The translations under genes were made by a program, and so were the position numbers. A stretch of 64,000 bases of DNA from an uncultured Gammaproteobacteria bacterium (GTDB taxonomy: Bacteria > Pseudomonadota > Gammaproteobacteria > Pseudomonadales > Porticoccaceae), in contig CAJXQR010000004.1 in NCBI GenBank assembly GCA_913058345.1, positions 1-64,000 on the forward strand, written 5' to 3'. Of the stretch, positions 9,001-15,276 are shown piece by piece; the first letter of the stretch is position 1; each line of letters starts with the position of its first letter. A model generated the notes under the pieces. That model was given only the letters and a program-made list of their open reading frames with translations. It searched no databases and was not told the origin of the DNA.

Positions 9001-9422
9001 GCTTCAAGGTCACTGTATCGCTGACGGGCATCAGCTTTATGACCGTTTTTAACGTCAAGACGAATTTGAGCGGATACGGCCAAATCTTTGCACAATTCAT
9101 CACCAGTGGCCTTTAGGCAAGACGCCAGCTCTTGGTAAGCGCCAGCAGGAGAAGCGTCGTCAGCCAATTCGAGTAACAAAGCTGCTATTTTGAGTGCAGC
9201 AATCGCATCCGCATTTAAATTTGCGGTTAATTTAAGGGTGCCAAGCTGCTCCCTTGCTTGAAGAGGCACACGATGGCGAAGGCTAGTTAGTATATTTTGA
9301 ATAGGGGTGTGGAGCTCTACAGGCGATATGGCCTGAAGGACATACTTGTCACCCGCTACGTTATCGCCAGGCCCTCTGTGCGTTTGAGATGTAGTACTGG
9401 AGTTATTATTATCCCGGTTCAT
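6087..9422 (-). CDS. large TPR / GreA-C-like / PIN-like conflict protein
   Basis: The 1111-residue protein starts with a polar tail holding GPGDNVAGDK at residues 17-26, nearly identical to the end of its partner. Residues about 40-600 are helical with TPR-like repeats (for example the units around 490-545). Residues about 610-665 resemble the C-terminal domain of GreA/GreB: a strand-rich stretch ending in SPLGILLSEMVVGE. Residues about 780-925 fit a PIN-type RNase fold, with Asp786 (VVLDVYS), Glu814 or Glu821, and Asp911 (CIDLKF) as candidate metal ligands. The last 180 residues are helical. From memory, TPR-GreAB-C-PIN proteins are reported in surveys of prokaryotic conflict systems. An inferred role is RNA cleavage on sensing infection. 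Its start shares one base with the partner's stop (TGATG). Confidence 0.9.
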   Translation of the reverse strand: MNRDNNNSSTTSQTHRGPGDNVAGDKYVLQAISPVELHTPIQNILTSLRHRVPLQAREQLGTLKLTANLNADAIAALKIAALLLELADDASPAGAYQELASCLKATGDELCKDLAVSAQIRLDVKNGHKADARQRYSDLEAPGEYTCEAYFECVADFDELEAAFEEQKLRFSDIELCGLVRGELRVDNAKHALVVAEYLNSTFSSFNSRVLVALSEITLLDAEINRKHYWCITASLREELLCLCERFVNLLSVCKGKDRRVVKESVVLLQFVHGDIEHLSAACWSYIHEIEALLPDAAEQIRHVYEQHPQRQDGVLYKLERAQKDASFRKNIVDKITDSTDITTEDYTLLSNVGDKASIREWIASGGKISTADDFEADYIALDLAATVCNEDPRSVEELRQQASQFISDHKARLPNLYPPSLLDLVDKLFVLGLSSIVCELLKPLIADHDIWLSPMVHCYLNALLDSRQMMTLNLTLAEIDQSSWSAAVWQIKARQLDCQHDNPGAIESIEEAIRINPTEIYSWYLLIYLKKKSTNTLYIKEAFDRVPDDVFSKSTEWGYTLLAEMVVGGSFTRAESILIRWFIADPEASSVPFTNVYLNSLTAESVPEYDLSSSMGDCLGGVRYLSDGNEVVKLLVSDAVGGHHALLAASSPLGILLSEMVVGETNLHNMSDIKLLERLPPYIAAFRIASALRQAINDGTDSFHSFSLPDDPVEMFDSLQKKIIASNGGKDKVNAMPDIPLFMKGFRQGRLSPVKAAFVLLADKLAVKSPLPDFGETSPAQVVLDVYSVAYFALTGLSHGLLDSPIKTVLTTETKHYLNEWLRDLNREDYFSVGVHPGGGLWRRTSDDVQRETAAVQAAVNLFIDRSEVVTPNLVDLPPDILQVENFIDLSVLSSLRLSITNDIPWLCIDLKFAQLSKTSGYKIVNANQLITLLGKGVPLNEKCQGLYLHVTAGLPYPVTFDDMIQLSKSKETHDQYFLAELLRMYPNAFSDTDSAVHFLHRTLGLVLINSYQDGERLNELVSANPKSNGYVERIFNACCYASMQCKDGREAERKLAMLLAELFETFQRVESMTKLIQHMASCFVVGHFMSLSAINSHLEEFFKMKAGLI

Positions 9423-9739
9423 CAGTTATTGGTGATTTTATTACCTGCCACATTGTCTCCAGCTCCGGTGTGAATCTGTGTATTCTGTATAGATGGCTGT
9501 ACTGATTTCAAAAGTGCTGTTAGCTCATCTGAGATCGCTAACTTCCTGGCTATTGCCACCTCACTCATTTCATCAGTTAGCTGAAGCTTGGAAAGCTCCC
9601 TTTCAATACTCCTAGCAACAGAATCATCGATTAACCAGCCCTGTAGATTTTCTTTGATATGTTTGGCGCTTAAAGAGACTCGGTGTTTGAGCATGTCATA
9701 TAAAAAACTCGACAGTATTGCTCCAGATATAGCTTCCAT
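9422..9739 (-). CDS. small partner protein with C-terminal GDNVAG motif
   Basis: This 105-residue protein has a hydrophobic, membrane-like or packing N-terminal helix (AISGAILSSFLYDML), a helical middle, and a C-terminal tail GAGDNVAGNKITNN at about residues 92-105. The tail mirrors residues 17-26 of the 1111-residue protein encoded just downstream. The start is fixed by GGAGG five bases before the ATG. The stop overlaps the ATG of the large gene, so the two should be made together. It is likely a sensor, adaptor or neutralising partner of the PIN-like protein. I recall small proteins with this motif in the phage-defence system called GAPS6, but this is from memory and not tested. Confidence 0.85.
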   Translation of the reverse strand: MEAISGAILSSFLYDMLKHRVSLSAKHIKENLQGWLIDDSVARSIERELSKLQLTDEMSEVAIARKLAISDELTALLKSVQPSIQNTQIHTGAGDNVAGNKITNN

Positions 9740-9967
9740 CTAATCCTCCACTGATTTATCAATTACTCTGCCCTGGCTATAAGGCTTCCAAAGCGTCCCG
9801 TTGCTACCACTTAATATACCAACCGTCGCTTACAGGTGAAAGATCGTACCCTCAATAACCTTTAAAGCGTAGGGGGGAGGGGAATAAATACCTAGACATC
9901 ACGTTTAAAGTTAGCCAAACATGATCAGTAAGTTAGACGACCAATACCAACAAACTATAATTTTTTA

Positions 9968-9986
9968 GGACTTAATATGGACTTAA
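9968..9986. repeat. two direct repeats GGACTTAA, 11 bp apart
   Basis: GGACTTAA occurs at 9968-9975 and 9979-9986, spaced 11 bp, about one helical turn. They lie in the 260-bp region between the cargo operon and the terminator at 9999, about 230 bp from the right attachment site. They are candidates for binding sites of the HTH protein or a regulator of the minus-strand cargo promoter. Confidence 0.4.
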
Positions 9987-9998
9987 CACTACAAGCAC

Positions 9999-10025
9999 AA
10001 AAAAGCCCGCGATTAAGCGGGCTTT
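9999..10025 (-). terminator. intrinsic terminator inside the element's right end
   Basis: Read on the minus strand, AAAGCCCGC (its reverse complement starts the stem) pairs with GCGGGCTTT around GATTAA-complement bases, followed by a T run (the a-run at 9999-10004). It would stop transcription leaving pgsA-tRNA-Cys-tRNA-Leu before it enters the cargo genes. The cargo operon therefore needs its own promoter between about 9740 and 9990; no convincing -35/-10 pair could be fixed there. Confidence 0.75.
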
Positions 10026-10051
10026 CAAGTCATTGATTTAACAATGTTTTT

Positions 10052-10115
10052 TGGTGGATCCTAGCGGGATCGAACCGTTGACCTCAACACTGCCAGTGAT
10101 ATACCTATCCGCTAC
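10052..10115 (-). pseudogene. tRNA-Ala(GGC)-like 3' fragment, degenerate
   Basis: On the minus strand, bases from 10115 to 10052 read like the 3' half of tRNA-Ala(GGC). They include an anticodon-like loop CTGGCAG, a variable region AGGTC, a T arm with loop TTCGATC, an acceptor-like strand, and CCA at 10052-10054. The anticodon stem has a mismatch, the T stem has one A-C mismatch, and no matching 5' acceptor strand exists. It cannot be a normal tRNA. It may be the scar of an earlier integration at a tRNA-Ala gene. Confidence 0.5.
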
Positions 10116-10133
10116 AAGCCTCATACTTCAAGC

Positions 10134-10151
10134 GCCTACACAACGCCTACA
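10134..10151. promoter_or_regulatory. candidate integrase arm-type sites, right end
   Basis: GCCTACA occurs at 10134-10140 and 10145-10151, spaced 11 bp, about 50 bp inside the right repeat. The same word appears three times near the left repeat. The symmetric placement supports arm-type binding by the integrase. Confidence 0.5.
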
Positions 10152-10199
10152 TTGAAAAAACACCATGTGACAACAAACACTTATCAGGAGACTTTCTAT

Positions 10200-10274
10200 C
10201 GTAACTTATTGATTTTATTGGTGCCCGGAGCCGGAATCGAACCGGCACGGCCGTGAAGCCGCAAGATTTTAAGT
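10200..10274. repeat. right attachment site, inside intact tRNA-Leu
   Basis: The 75-bp sequence matches 1377-1451 with one mismatch. It covers the tRNA-Leu 3' part from the anticodon loop to CCA and 19 bp beyond. On integration the element supplied this 3' end and so restored the tRNA gene. Confidence 0.9.
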
Positions 10275-10305
10275 CTTGTGTGTCTACCAATTTCACCATC
10301 CGGGC
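10219..10305 (-). tRNA. tRNA-Leu(TAA)
   Basis: The 87-base gene begins GCCCGGATGG and ends CCGGGCACCA with CCA encoded. The acceptor arms pair (GCCCGGA with TCCGGGC). The anticodon loop holds TAA (CTTAAAA), a long class II variable arm follows, and the T loop is TTCGATT. It equals leuZ of the pgsA-linked tRNA cluster known in enterics and pseudomonads. It is the integration site of the element at its 3' side, and the gene remains intact. Confidence 0.97.
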
Positions 10306-10395
10306 AGTACTGCGGAGTGTTCTAAACTGTTTGCGCATCGCGCACTGATTTTATTGCTTTAGCTTACAGCACTGGCAAGTGTGCTGTACAAATAA

Positions 10396-10469
10396 TGGAG
10401 GCTGGAGTCGGAATCGAACCGGCGTACACGGAGTTGCAGTCCGCTGCATGACCACTCTGCCATCCAGCC
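10396..10469 (-). tRNA. tRNA-Cys(GCA)
   Basis: The 74-base gene begins GGCTGGATGG and ends in CCAGCCTCCA with CCA encoded. The anticodon loop is CTGCAAC with anticodon GCA, and the T loop is TTCGATT. It lies 57 bp downstream of pgsA and about 90 bp upstream of tRNA-Leu on the same strand, so all three are probably co-transcribed. The tRNA-Gly commonly found at this locus is absent. Confidence 0.97.
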
Positions 10470-10526
10470 TCAAAAGAGGCGGAATTGTACCCGAGCATTT
10501 CAATAATGAACAGGGTTGATAGCGCC

Positions 10527-11108
10527 TTAATCCGGTTTTTCAGGTTTGGCCTGGGAACCCTGCAACAATTGCGGCGCAGCAATTTTCAGATAGAGCAGCA
10601 TCGACCACAAGGTTAGTAGCGCGGCGGCATATAAAAGTACGTACCCGAGCCCACCCAGAAAACCAAACTGCGCGGGATTAAAGGCCAACAATACGATAAT
10701 GGCGATCATTTGCAGGGTGGTTTTGATCTTGCCGATATTCGACACCGCGACGCTGGTGCGGTCGCCGATTTCAGCCATCCATTCACGCAGGGCGGAGATG
10801 ACGATCTCGCGGCTGATAATGATGATAACGGGTATGGCGAAAGCCAGGGAAGGATTGCGTTCGAGCAAAACGATGAGCGCAACCGCCACGATAAGTTTGT
10901 CAGCCACGGGGTCGAGAAAGGCGCCAAAAGGCGTTTCCTGATTAAGTTTTCGGGCCAGATAGCCATCGAGCAGGTCTGTTAGGGCGGCGATGCCAAAAAT
11001 AGCGCCACTGGCGATATAGCTCCATTGCCAGGGCAGATAAAAAACCACGACCAGCAAGGGAATGAGTGCCACCCGCAGTAGAGTGAGTATATTGGGTAAA
11101 TTGAACAT
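10527..11108 (-). CDS. pgsA: CDP-diacylglycerol-glycerol-3-phosphate 3-phosphatidyltransferase
   Basis: PgsA makes phosphatidylglycerol phosphate from CDP-diacylglycerol and glycerol 3-phosphate in the inner membrane, the committed step of phosphatidylglycerol and cardiolipin synthesis. The 193-residue protein has the CDP-alcohol phosphotransferase motif D-G-x2-A-R-x8-G-x3-D-x3-D, seen as DLLDGYLARKL followed by GAFLDPVADK at residues 45-70. Several membrane helices follow (NILTLLRVALIPLLVV, ALIVLLE, QMIAIIVLLAF). Length is normal. It follows uvrC by 31 bp and precedes the tRNA genes, the classical gacA-uvrC-pgsA-tRNA order. Confidence 0.97.
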   Translation of the reverse strand: MFNLPNILTLLRVALIPLLVVVFYLPWQWSYIASGAIFGIAALTDLLDGYLARKLNQETPFGAFLDPVADKLIVAVALIVLLERNPSLAFAIPVIIIISREIVISALREWMAEIGDRTSVAVSNIGKIKTTLQMIAIIVLLAFNPAQFGFLGGLGYVLLYAAALLTLWSMLLYLKIAAPQLLQGSQAKPEKPD

Positions 11109-11139
11109 GAAAATCCGTGCTTAAAAAGTCGCTAGCAAG

Positions 11140-12963
11140 TTACCCGTTGTGAAGGGTGCTGTAAATGGTTTCGGCTACTTTTCGGTTGATTGAGGGTACG
11201 CGCATCAGGTCGGCAACGCTGGCTTTCTCCACTGCCGCGACACCGCCGAAAAATCGTAGCAACTCACGCCGTCGTTTTGGTCCAACACCGGCAATGCCTT
11301 CAAGGCGCGAGCTATGGCGTTTTTTGTCCCGTCGCTGACGATGCCCCGTTATGGCAAAACGATGAGCTTCATCGCGAATTTGCTGGATTAATAACAGGCC
11401 GCTGGGCTCGGGCAGAATTTCTCGTTCACCATTGTCGGTGGTCAGCAGCAGGGTTTCGAGGCCGGGCTTACGGCTCGACCCTTTCGCGATACCCACCAGT
11501 GTTACGCCCACCACACCGAGTTCGCCGAGTACCTCTTCGGCAATACGCAGTTGACCCTTGCCGCCGTCGATAAAGAGAATGTCAGGCAAGCTGCCCTCGC
11601 CGTCCTGTAGACGTTTATAGCGCCGTCGCAGGGCTTGCTCCATGGCGGCATAATCATCGCCAGGAGTAATATTTTCAATATTAAAACGGCGGTAATCTGA
11701 TTTCAGCGGTCCTTCCTGGTTGAACACAACACACGAGGCGACGGTGGCTTCACCACTGCTGTGACTAATATCGAAGCATTCCAGCCGTTCGGGCAACTCG
11801 TCCAGTCCCAGGGTGCTTTGCAGTTTGACATAGCGCTGATACGTATTTGAAGCCGCCGCTAGCTTGCTAGTGAGATTTTGCTCGGCAGTGCGCGTTGCCA
11901 GTTCTATCCACTTGCGCCGTGTGCCCCGGCTGGCCGTATTAATCGAGACCTTGCGCCCGGCTGCTGTTTTCAACGCTTGCTCAAGTACGGCCTGCTCTTC
12001 AAGGCTGGCGCCAAGGGCAATTTCCCTGGGAATCTCGGCGGCTAAATTGGCCTTTAAATAATGTTGCGGAATGAATTCACTGAGCAGCTCGCTGCCTGTT
12101 ATAGCCAGCGGGCTGCGCGGGTAAAAGCTGCGGCTACCGAGTATGCGGCCATGGCGAATATAAAGGGCGTGAATGCAAGCATCGCTACCTTCCATGGCAA
12201 AACCGAGCACATCGACATTGCCATTGCCCGACTCAATCACCTGCTCGGCCTGCACCTGGCGCATGGCGGCAATCTGGTCGCGGTAAGTGGCCGCGTCTTC
12301 AAACGCTAACTCACTACTGGCCTTATCCATAGCCTGTTCCAACTCTTTCATTAACGAGGGGTTCTCACCACTGAGGAACATCTGCGTATGGCGTACGTCG
12401 CGCTGGTAGTCGTCTTTTTCAATCAAGCCCACACAGGGCGCATTGCAGCGTTTGATTTGGTATTGCAGACAAGGTCGAGAGCGGTTTTTAAAGAAACTGT
12501 CCTGACACTGGCGCACGCGAAAGGTCTTTTGCAAAAAGCTCATGCTTTCGCGCACCGCCTGCACGCCGGGAAAGGGTCCAAAATAAGTGCCCTTGCGGCG
12601 CTTGGCGCCCCGATGAAAGGAGAGCCGTGGAAACTCATCATGACTCGACAGAAAAATATAGGGGTAAGATTTATCGTCGCGCAGCAGTATGTTGTAGGGC
12701 GGTTTGTATTGCTTGATCAGATTTTGCTCGAGCAATAAAGCTTCAAGCTCGGTCTCAGTCACCGTTACCTCAACATTAACGATGCGCTTAACCAGTGCGT
12801 GGGTTTTTGGCGCCAAGCCCGTTTTGCGAAAATAACTGCCCACGCGCTTGTGCAAATTTTTGGCTTTACCTACGTATAAGACAGCGTCGTCTTCACCCAG
12901 CATTTGGTAAACACCGGGGCGAGAGGTCAGGCTTTTCAGAAAAGTAGCGGCATCAAAAGACAT
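11140..12963 (-). CDS. uvrC: excinuclease ABC subunit C
   Basis: UvrC makes the two incisions around a DNA lesion after UvrA and UvrB have loaded. The GIY-YIG nuclease domain is at the N-terminus (RPGVYQML then VLYVGKAKNLHKRV). A UVR segment follows near 205-240, then the RNase H-like 5' nuclease domain (ECFDISHSSGEATVAS) and C-terminal helix-hairpin-helix repeats (GIAGVGPKRRRELL). The ATG at 12963 gives 607 residues. A longer frame from TTG at 12975 adds only four residues and lacks support. It lies 27 bp downstream of the GacA-type regulator, the usual order in gammaproteobacteria. Confidence 0.97.
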   Translation of the reverse strand: MSFDAATFLKSLTSRPGVYQMLGEDDAVLYVGKAKNLHKRVGSYFRKTGLAPKTHALVKRIVNVEVTVTETELEALLLEQNLIKQYKPPYNILLRDDKSYPYIFLSSHDEFPRLSFHRGAKRRKGTYFGPFPGVQAVRESMSFLQKTFRVRQCQDSFFKNRSRPCLQYQIKRCNAPCVGLIEKDDYQRDVRHTQMFLSGENPSLMKELEQAMDKASSELAFEDAATYRDQIAAMRQVQAEQVIESGNGNVDVLGFAMEGSDACIHALYIRHGRILGSRSFYPRSPLAITGSELLSEFIPQHYLKANLAAEIPREIALGASLEEQAVLEQALKTAAGRKVSINTASRGTRRKWIELATRTAEQNLTSKLAAASNTYQRYVKLQSTLGLDELPERLECFDISHSSGEATVASCVVFNQEGPLKSDYRRFNIENITPGDDYAAMEQALRRRYKRLQDGEGSLPDILFIDGGKGQLRIAEEVLGELGVVGVTLVGIAKGSSRKPGLETLLLTTDNGEREILPEPSGLLLIQQIRDEAHRFAITGHRQRRDKKRHSSRLEGIAGVGPKRRRELLRFFGGVAAVEKASVADLMRVPSINRKVAETIYSTLHNG

Positions 12964-12989
12964 AGCACTAACCAATAAAACGAGGACGT

Positions 12990-13652
12990 TTAAATAATTT
13001 CATCCGGGTCGACCAGTCGGTATTTTACAGCGATTAGCGTGAGTTCAACATCGTTGTGCACATTGAGCTTTTCAAATACTCGATATTTATGCGTATTAAT
13101 GGTCTTGGGGCTGACGTTGAGTACGGCGGCTATTTTATTGGGCCGATGGCCACTACAAATCATTTGTGTGATCTGTAATTCTCGCTTTGACAAACGTGCA
13201 AAAGGCGACGCTTCCTGCCCGGAGGACAGGCCATTAATCACCAATTGCTGGGCGATGGCTGCACTCACATAGACCTCACCGACAAGCACCTTGTGTACCG
13301 CCTGACGTATTTCGTCGTGCTCGGCATTCTTGGTGATATAGCCTACGGCACCGGCTTTCAATAACTGGGTAGGATAAATCTCATCATTAAAAGCGCTAAT
13401 CACAATCACTTTAAGATCGGGGTGAGAGGCCAGCAAACGATCTGTCGCTTCAAGCCCTCCCATGCCGGGCATGCGAATATCCATAAAGACAATGTCGGGG
13501 CGCAATTCACGCACCATGCCCAGAGCCTCTTCACCACTGGCGCACTCGCCGACAACGACGACACCGTCGATGTCGTCAATTAAACCGCAGATGCCCATGC
13601 GAACAAGATCATGGTCATCGACAACAATCACTTTATGCAATGCTTCACTCAC
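12990..13652 (-). CDS. gacA: GacA/UvrY-family response regulator
   Basis: This 220-residue two-component regulator has a receiver domain at residues 1-125: the acidic pair DD near 12-13, phosphoacceptor Asp in VFMDIRMPG, and the conserved Lys in ITKNAEH. A LuxR/NarL HTH occupies 150-210 (LSKRELQITQMICSGHRPNKIAAVLNVSPKTINTHKYRVFEKL). GacA is phosphorylated by the sensor GacS and activates the small RNAs that titrate RsmA/CsrA, controlling secondary metabolism, motility and virulence traits. The sensor is not in the window. Synteny with uvrC and pgsA supports the gacA name. Confidence 0.92.
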   Translation of the reverse strand: MSEALHKVIVVDDHDLVRMGICGLIDDIDGVVVVGECASGEEALGMVRELRPDIVFMDIRMPGMGGLEATDRLLASHPDLKVIVISAFNDEIYPTQLLKAGAVGYITKNAEHDEIRQAVHKVLVGEVYVSAAIAQQLVINGLSSGQEASPFARLSKRELQITQMICSGHRPNKIAAVLNVSPKTINTHKYRVFEKLNVHNDVELTLIAVKYRLVDPDEII

Positions 13653-13676
13653 TGGCTTAATTCCTATTTGTAGAGC

Positions 13677-14762
13677 TTATAGCGATCCTCGCAAGCCCAA
13701 AACCTGCGGCTCAATGGCCAAAAGAATACCAAAGCGCCGTTCAATATCCACAATAATATCCTCGGCCAACTGCAGTAACTGCCGCCCACTGCATCCGCCA
13801 TTGTTAACCAGCACCAGAGCATGCTCGCGATGGACACTGCAACCCTGCCCCGCCGCACCCTTCCAGCCCGCTTGATCTATTAACCAGGCGGCAGGCAGCT
13901 TGACCCCACCATCAAGCTGGGGATAACCGGGCAGTTCGGGGTATTTTCCCCGCAATTGCTGCCAACGATCTTTGCTGATAACCGGATTTTTAAAGAAACT
14001 GCCCGCATTGGGTTGCAAGGTGGGGTCGGGCAACTTTTGCTCGCGAATACGGCACACCGCCTCACTAACTTGCTGGGGGCTAATTTGAGCCGAACCCAAG
14101 CTTAGCGCCCCCTCGGGGACACTGGATTGACGAATATCTGATGTCGTAGACAGTGCCGCCGCCAGGGCCGGATAAGAAATGTCGACATTGGGCTGCTCGC
14201 TTAAAGCCAGCGTTACTGAAGTGACGACAAATTGCCCCGCCGCAGCCTGCTTAAAAACACTTTCACGATAGCCAAACTGGCAGTCACTTTTACTAAAGCG
14301 CACAGTTTTACCCGTGCTTATTTCAAGCGCCTGCAAACTGACAAAGCGATCGCTAATCTCCAGCCCATAAGCGCCGATATTTTGTATCGGCGCGGCACCG
14401 ACAAGGCCGGGAATTAATGACAGGTTTTCAAGGCCGTAACTTTTTTCAGCCAGGGTGTGTTGCACAAACTGATGCCAATTTTCACCGGCTGCCGCCGTCC
14501 AATGCAGCGTTTTACTATGGTCACCTTGCTCACAACGCTCGATCCCACGAGTCGCCACCTGAATAACCAGCCCTGATATATTGCTAGCGAGGATCACATT
14601 GCTACCACCGCCCAGTACCGTAACCTTGAGTTTATGGGCTTGGGCGTAAGCTAGCGCTTCGGCTAACTCGTCATTGTTATGCACCCGGCTGAAAAACTCT
14701 GCCTGTCCCGGAAGCGCCAGGGTATTTAGCGCATGAAGACTGACATTGGCCTTTATATTCAA
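13677..14762 (-). CDS. murB: UDP-N-acetylenolpyruvoylglucosamine reductase
   Basis: MurB reduces enolpyruvyl-UDP-GlcNAc to UDP-MurNAc with NADPH and FAD in the cytoplasm, early in peptidoglycan synthesis. The FAD-binding fold shows GGGSNVIL near residues 51-58 and IPGLVGAAPIQNIGAYG near 123-139. The substrate-binding C-terminal part carries NAGSFFKNP with the catalytic Ser. The length (361) and insert pattern fit type I MurB of gammaproteobacteria. It is encoded directly after the low-molecular-weight phosphatase gene (1 bp apart), at the end of the lpxK-kdsB-phosphatase-murB run. Confidence 0.97.
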   Translation of the reverse strand: MNIKANVSLHALNTLALPGQAEFFSRVHNNDELAEALAYAQAHKLKVTVLGGGSNVILASNISGLVIQVATRGIERCEQGDHSKTLHWTAAAGENWHQFVQHTLAEKSYGLENLSLIPGLVGAAPIQNIGAYGLEISDRFVSLQALEISTGKTVRFSKSDCQFGYRESVFKQAAAGQFVVTSVTLALSEQPNVDISYPALAAALSTTSDIRQSSVPEGALSLGSAQISPQQVSEAVCRIREQKLPDPTLQPNAGSFFKNPVISKDRWQQLRGKYPELPGYPQLDGGVKLPAAWLIDQAGWKGAAGQGCSVHREHALVLVNNGGCSGRQLLQLAEDIIVDIERRFGILLAIEPQVLGLRGSL

Positions 14763-14763
14763 A

Positions 14764-15276
14764 TCATTGGCTCGGTGGAGATTCGTTTAAGGGGCCATCT
14801 CGCAAGTGCGCCAATAAGCCCTCTGCCGCTTGCTCCACCATGTCCAGTACTTGTTCAAAACCTTCCGTACCTCCAGCATAGGGGTCGGGCACCTCATCCA
14901 TCGCGCTCTGCCCAAAGGGTAGAAACAAGCGTAAATGGCCTGTGAAATGAGGCGGCTGCAGTTGCTGTAAATTCGCCAGGTTTTTTCTATCCATCGCCAG
15001 AATATAATCAAACCGATCAAAATCCGTAGTTTTTACCTGCCGTGCCCGCAAATGACTCAAGTCATAACCCCGCTGCTGCGCGGCTAAAAGCGTCCGTGGG
15101 TCTGGCTGCTCACCCAGATGCCAGTCACCGGTACCTGCGGAGTCAATATGTATTTGGTTAGCCAAGCCCTGTTCAGTCACCCGTTTTGCAAACACTCCGT
15201 GAGCGGTCGGCGAACGACAAATGTTTCCCAGGCAAACAAACAAAACCGCTACGTCAGTATTCGCCATCTCAGACAT
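14764..15276 (-). CDS. low-molecular-weight protein-tyrosine phosphatase
   Basis: The 170-residue enzyme has the P-loop C-x5-R-S ([11 protein letters not shown] near residues 14-24) and the general acid in [13 protein letters not shown] near 130-142, the signature of LMW-PTPs. It should remove phosphate from tyrosine residues or small phosphoesters in the cytoplasm. The ATG at 15276 overlaps the end of kdsB by 8 bases. The ATG at 15267 has better spacing from GGCGG and is an equally likely start, giving 167 residues. A gene of this type stands between kdsB and murB in many pseudomonads; its substrate there is not settled. Confidence 0.93.
   Translation of the reverse strand: MSEMANTDVAVLFVCLGNICRSPTAHGVFAKRVTEQGLANQIHIDSAGTGDWHLGEQPDPRTLLAAQQRGYDLSHLRARQVKTTDFDRFDYILAMDRKNLANLQQLQPPHFTGHLRLFLPFGQSAMDEVPDPYAGGTEGFEQVLDMVEQAAEGLLAHLRDGPLNESPPSQ

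Larger units (their letters stand above)
1377..10274. mobile_element. 8.9 kb integrative element in tRNA-Leu(TAA)
   Basis: Direct repeats of 75 bp (one mismatch) at 1377-1451 and 10200-10274 bound the element. The right copy is the 3' part of an intact tRNA-Leu; the left copy is the displaced tRNA end. The plus-strand half carries integrase, unknown gene, AlpA-like HTH, zinc ribbon and HUH replication initiator. The minus-strand half carries a two-gene TPR/PIN unit. No capsid, packaging or conjugation genes are present, so it resembles a satellite-like or mobilisable island that excises and may replicate by rolling circle. It is more AT-rich than the flanking housekeeping genes, particularly in its right half. 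Confidence 0.85.

Noticed and set aside
11190-11573. 127-codon plus-strand frame inside uvrC
   Set aside because: It is antisense to a well-conserved gene and has arginine-rich, shadow-like composition.
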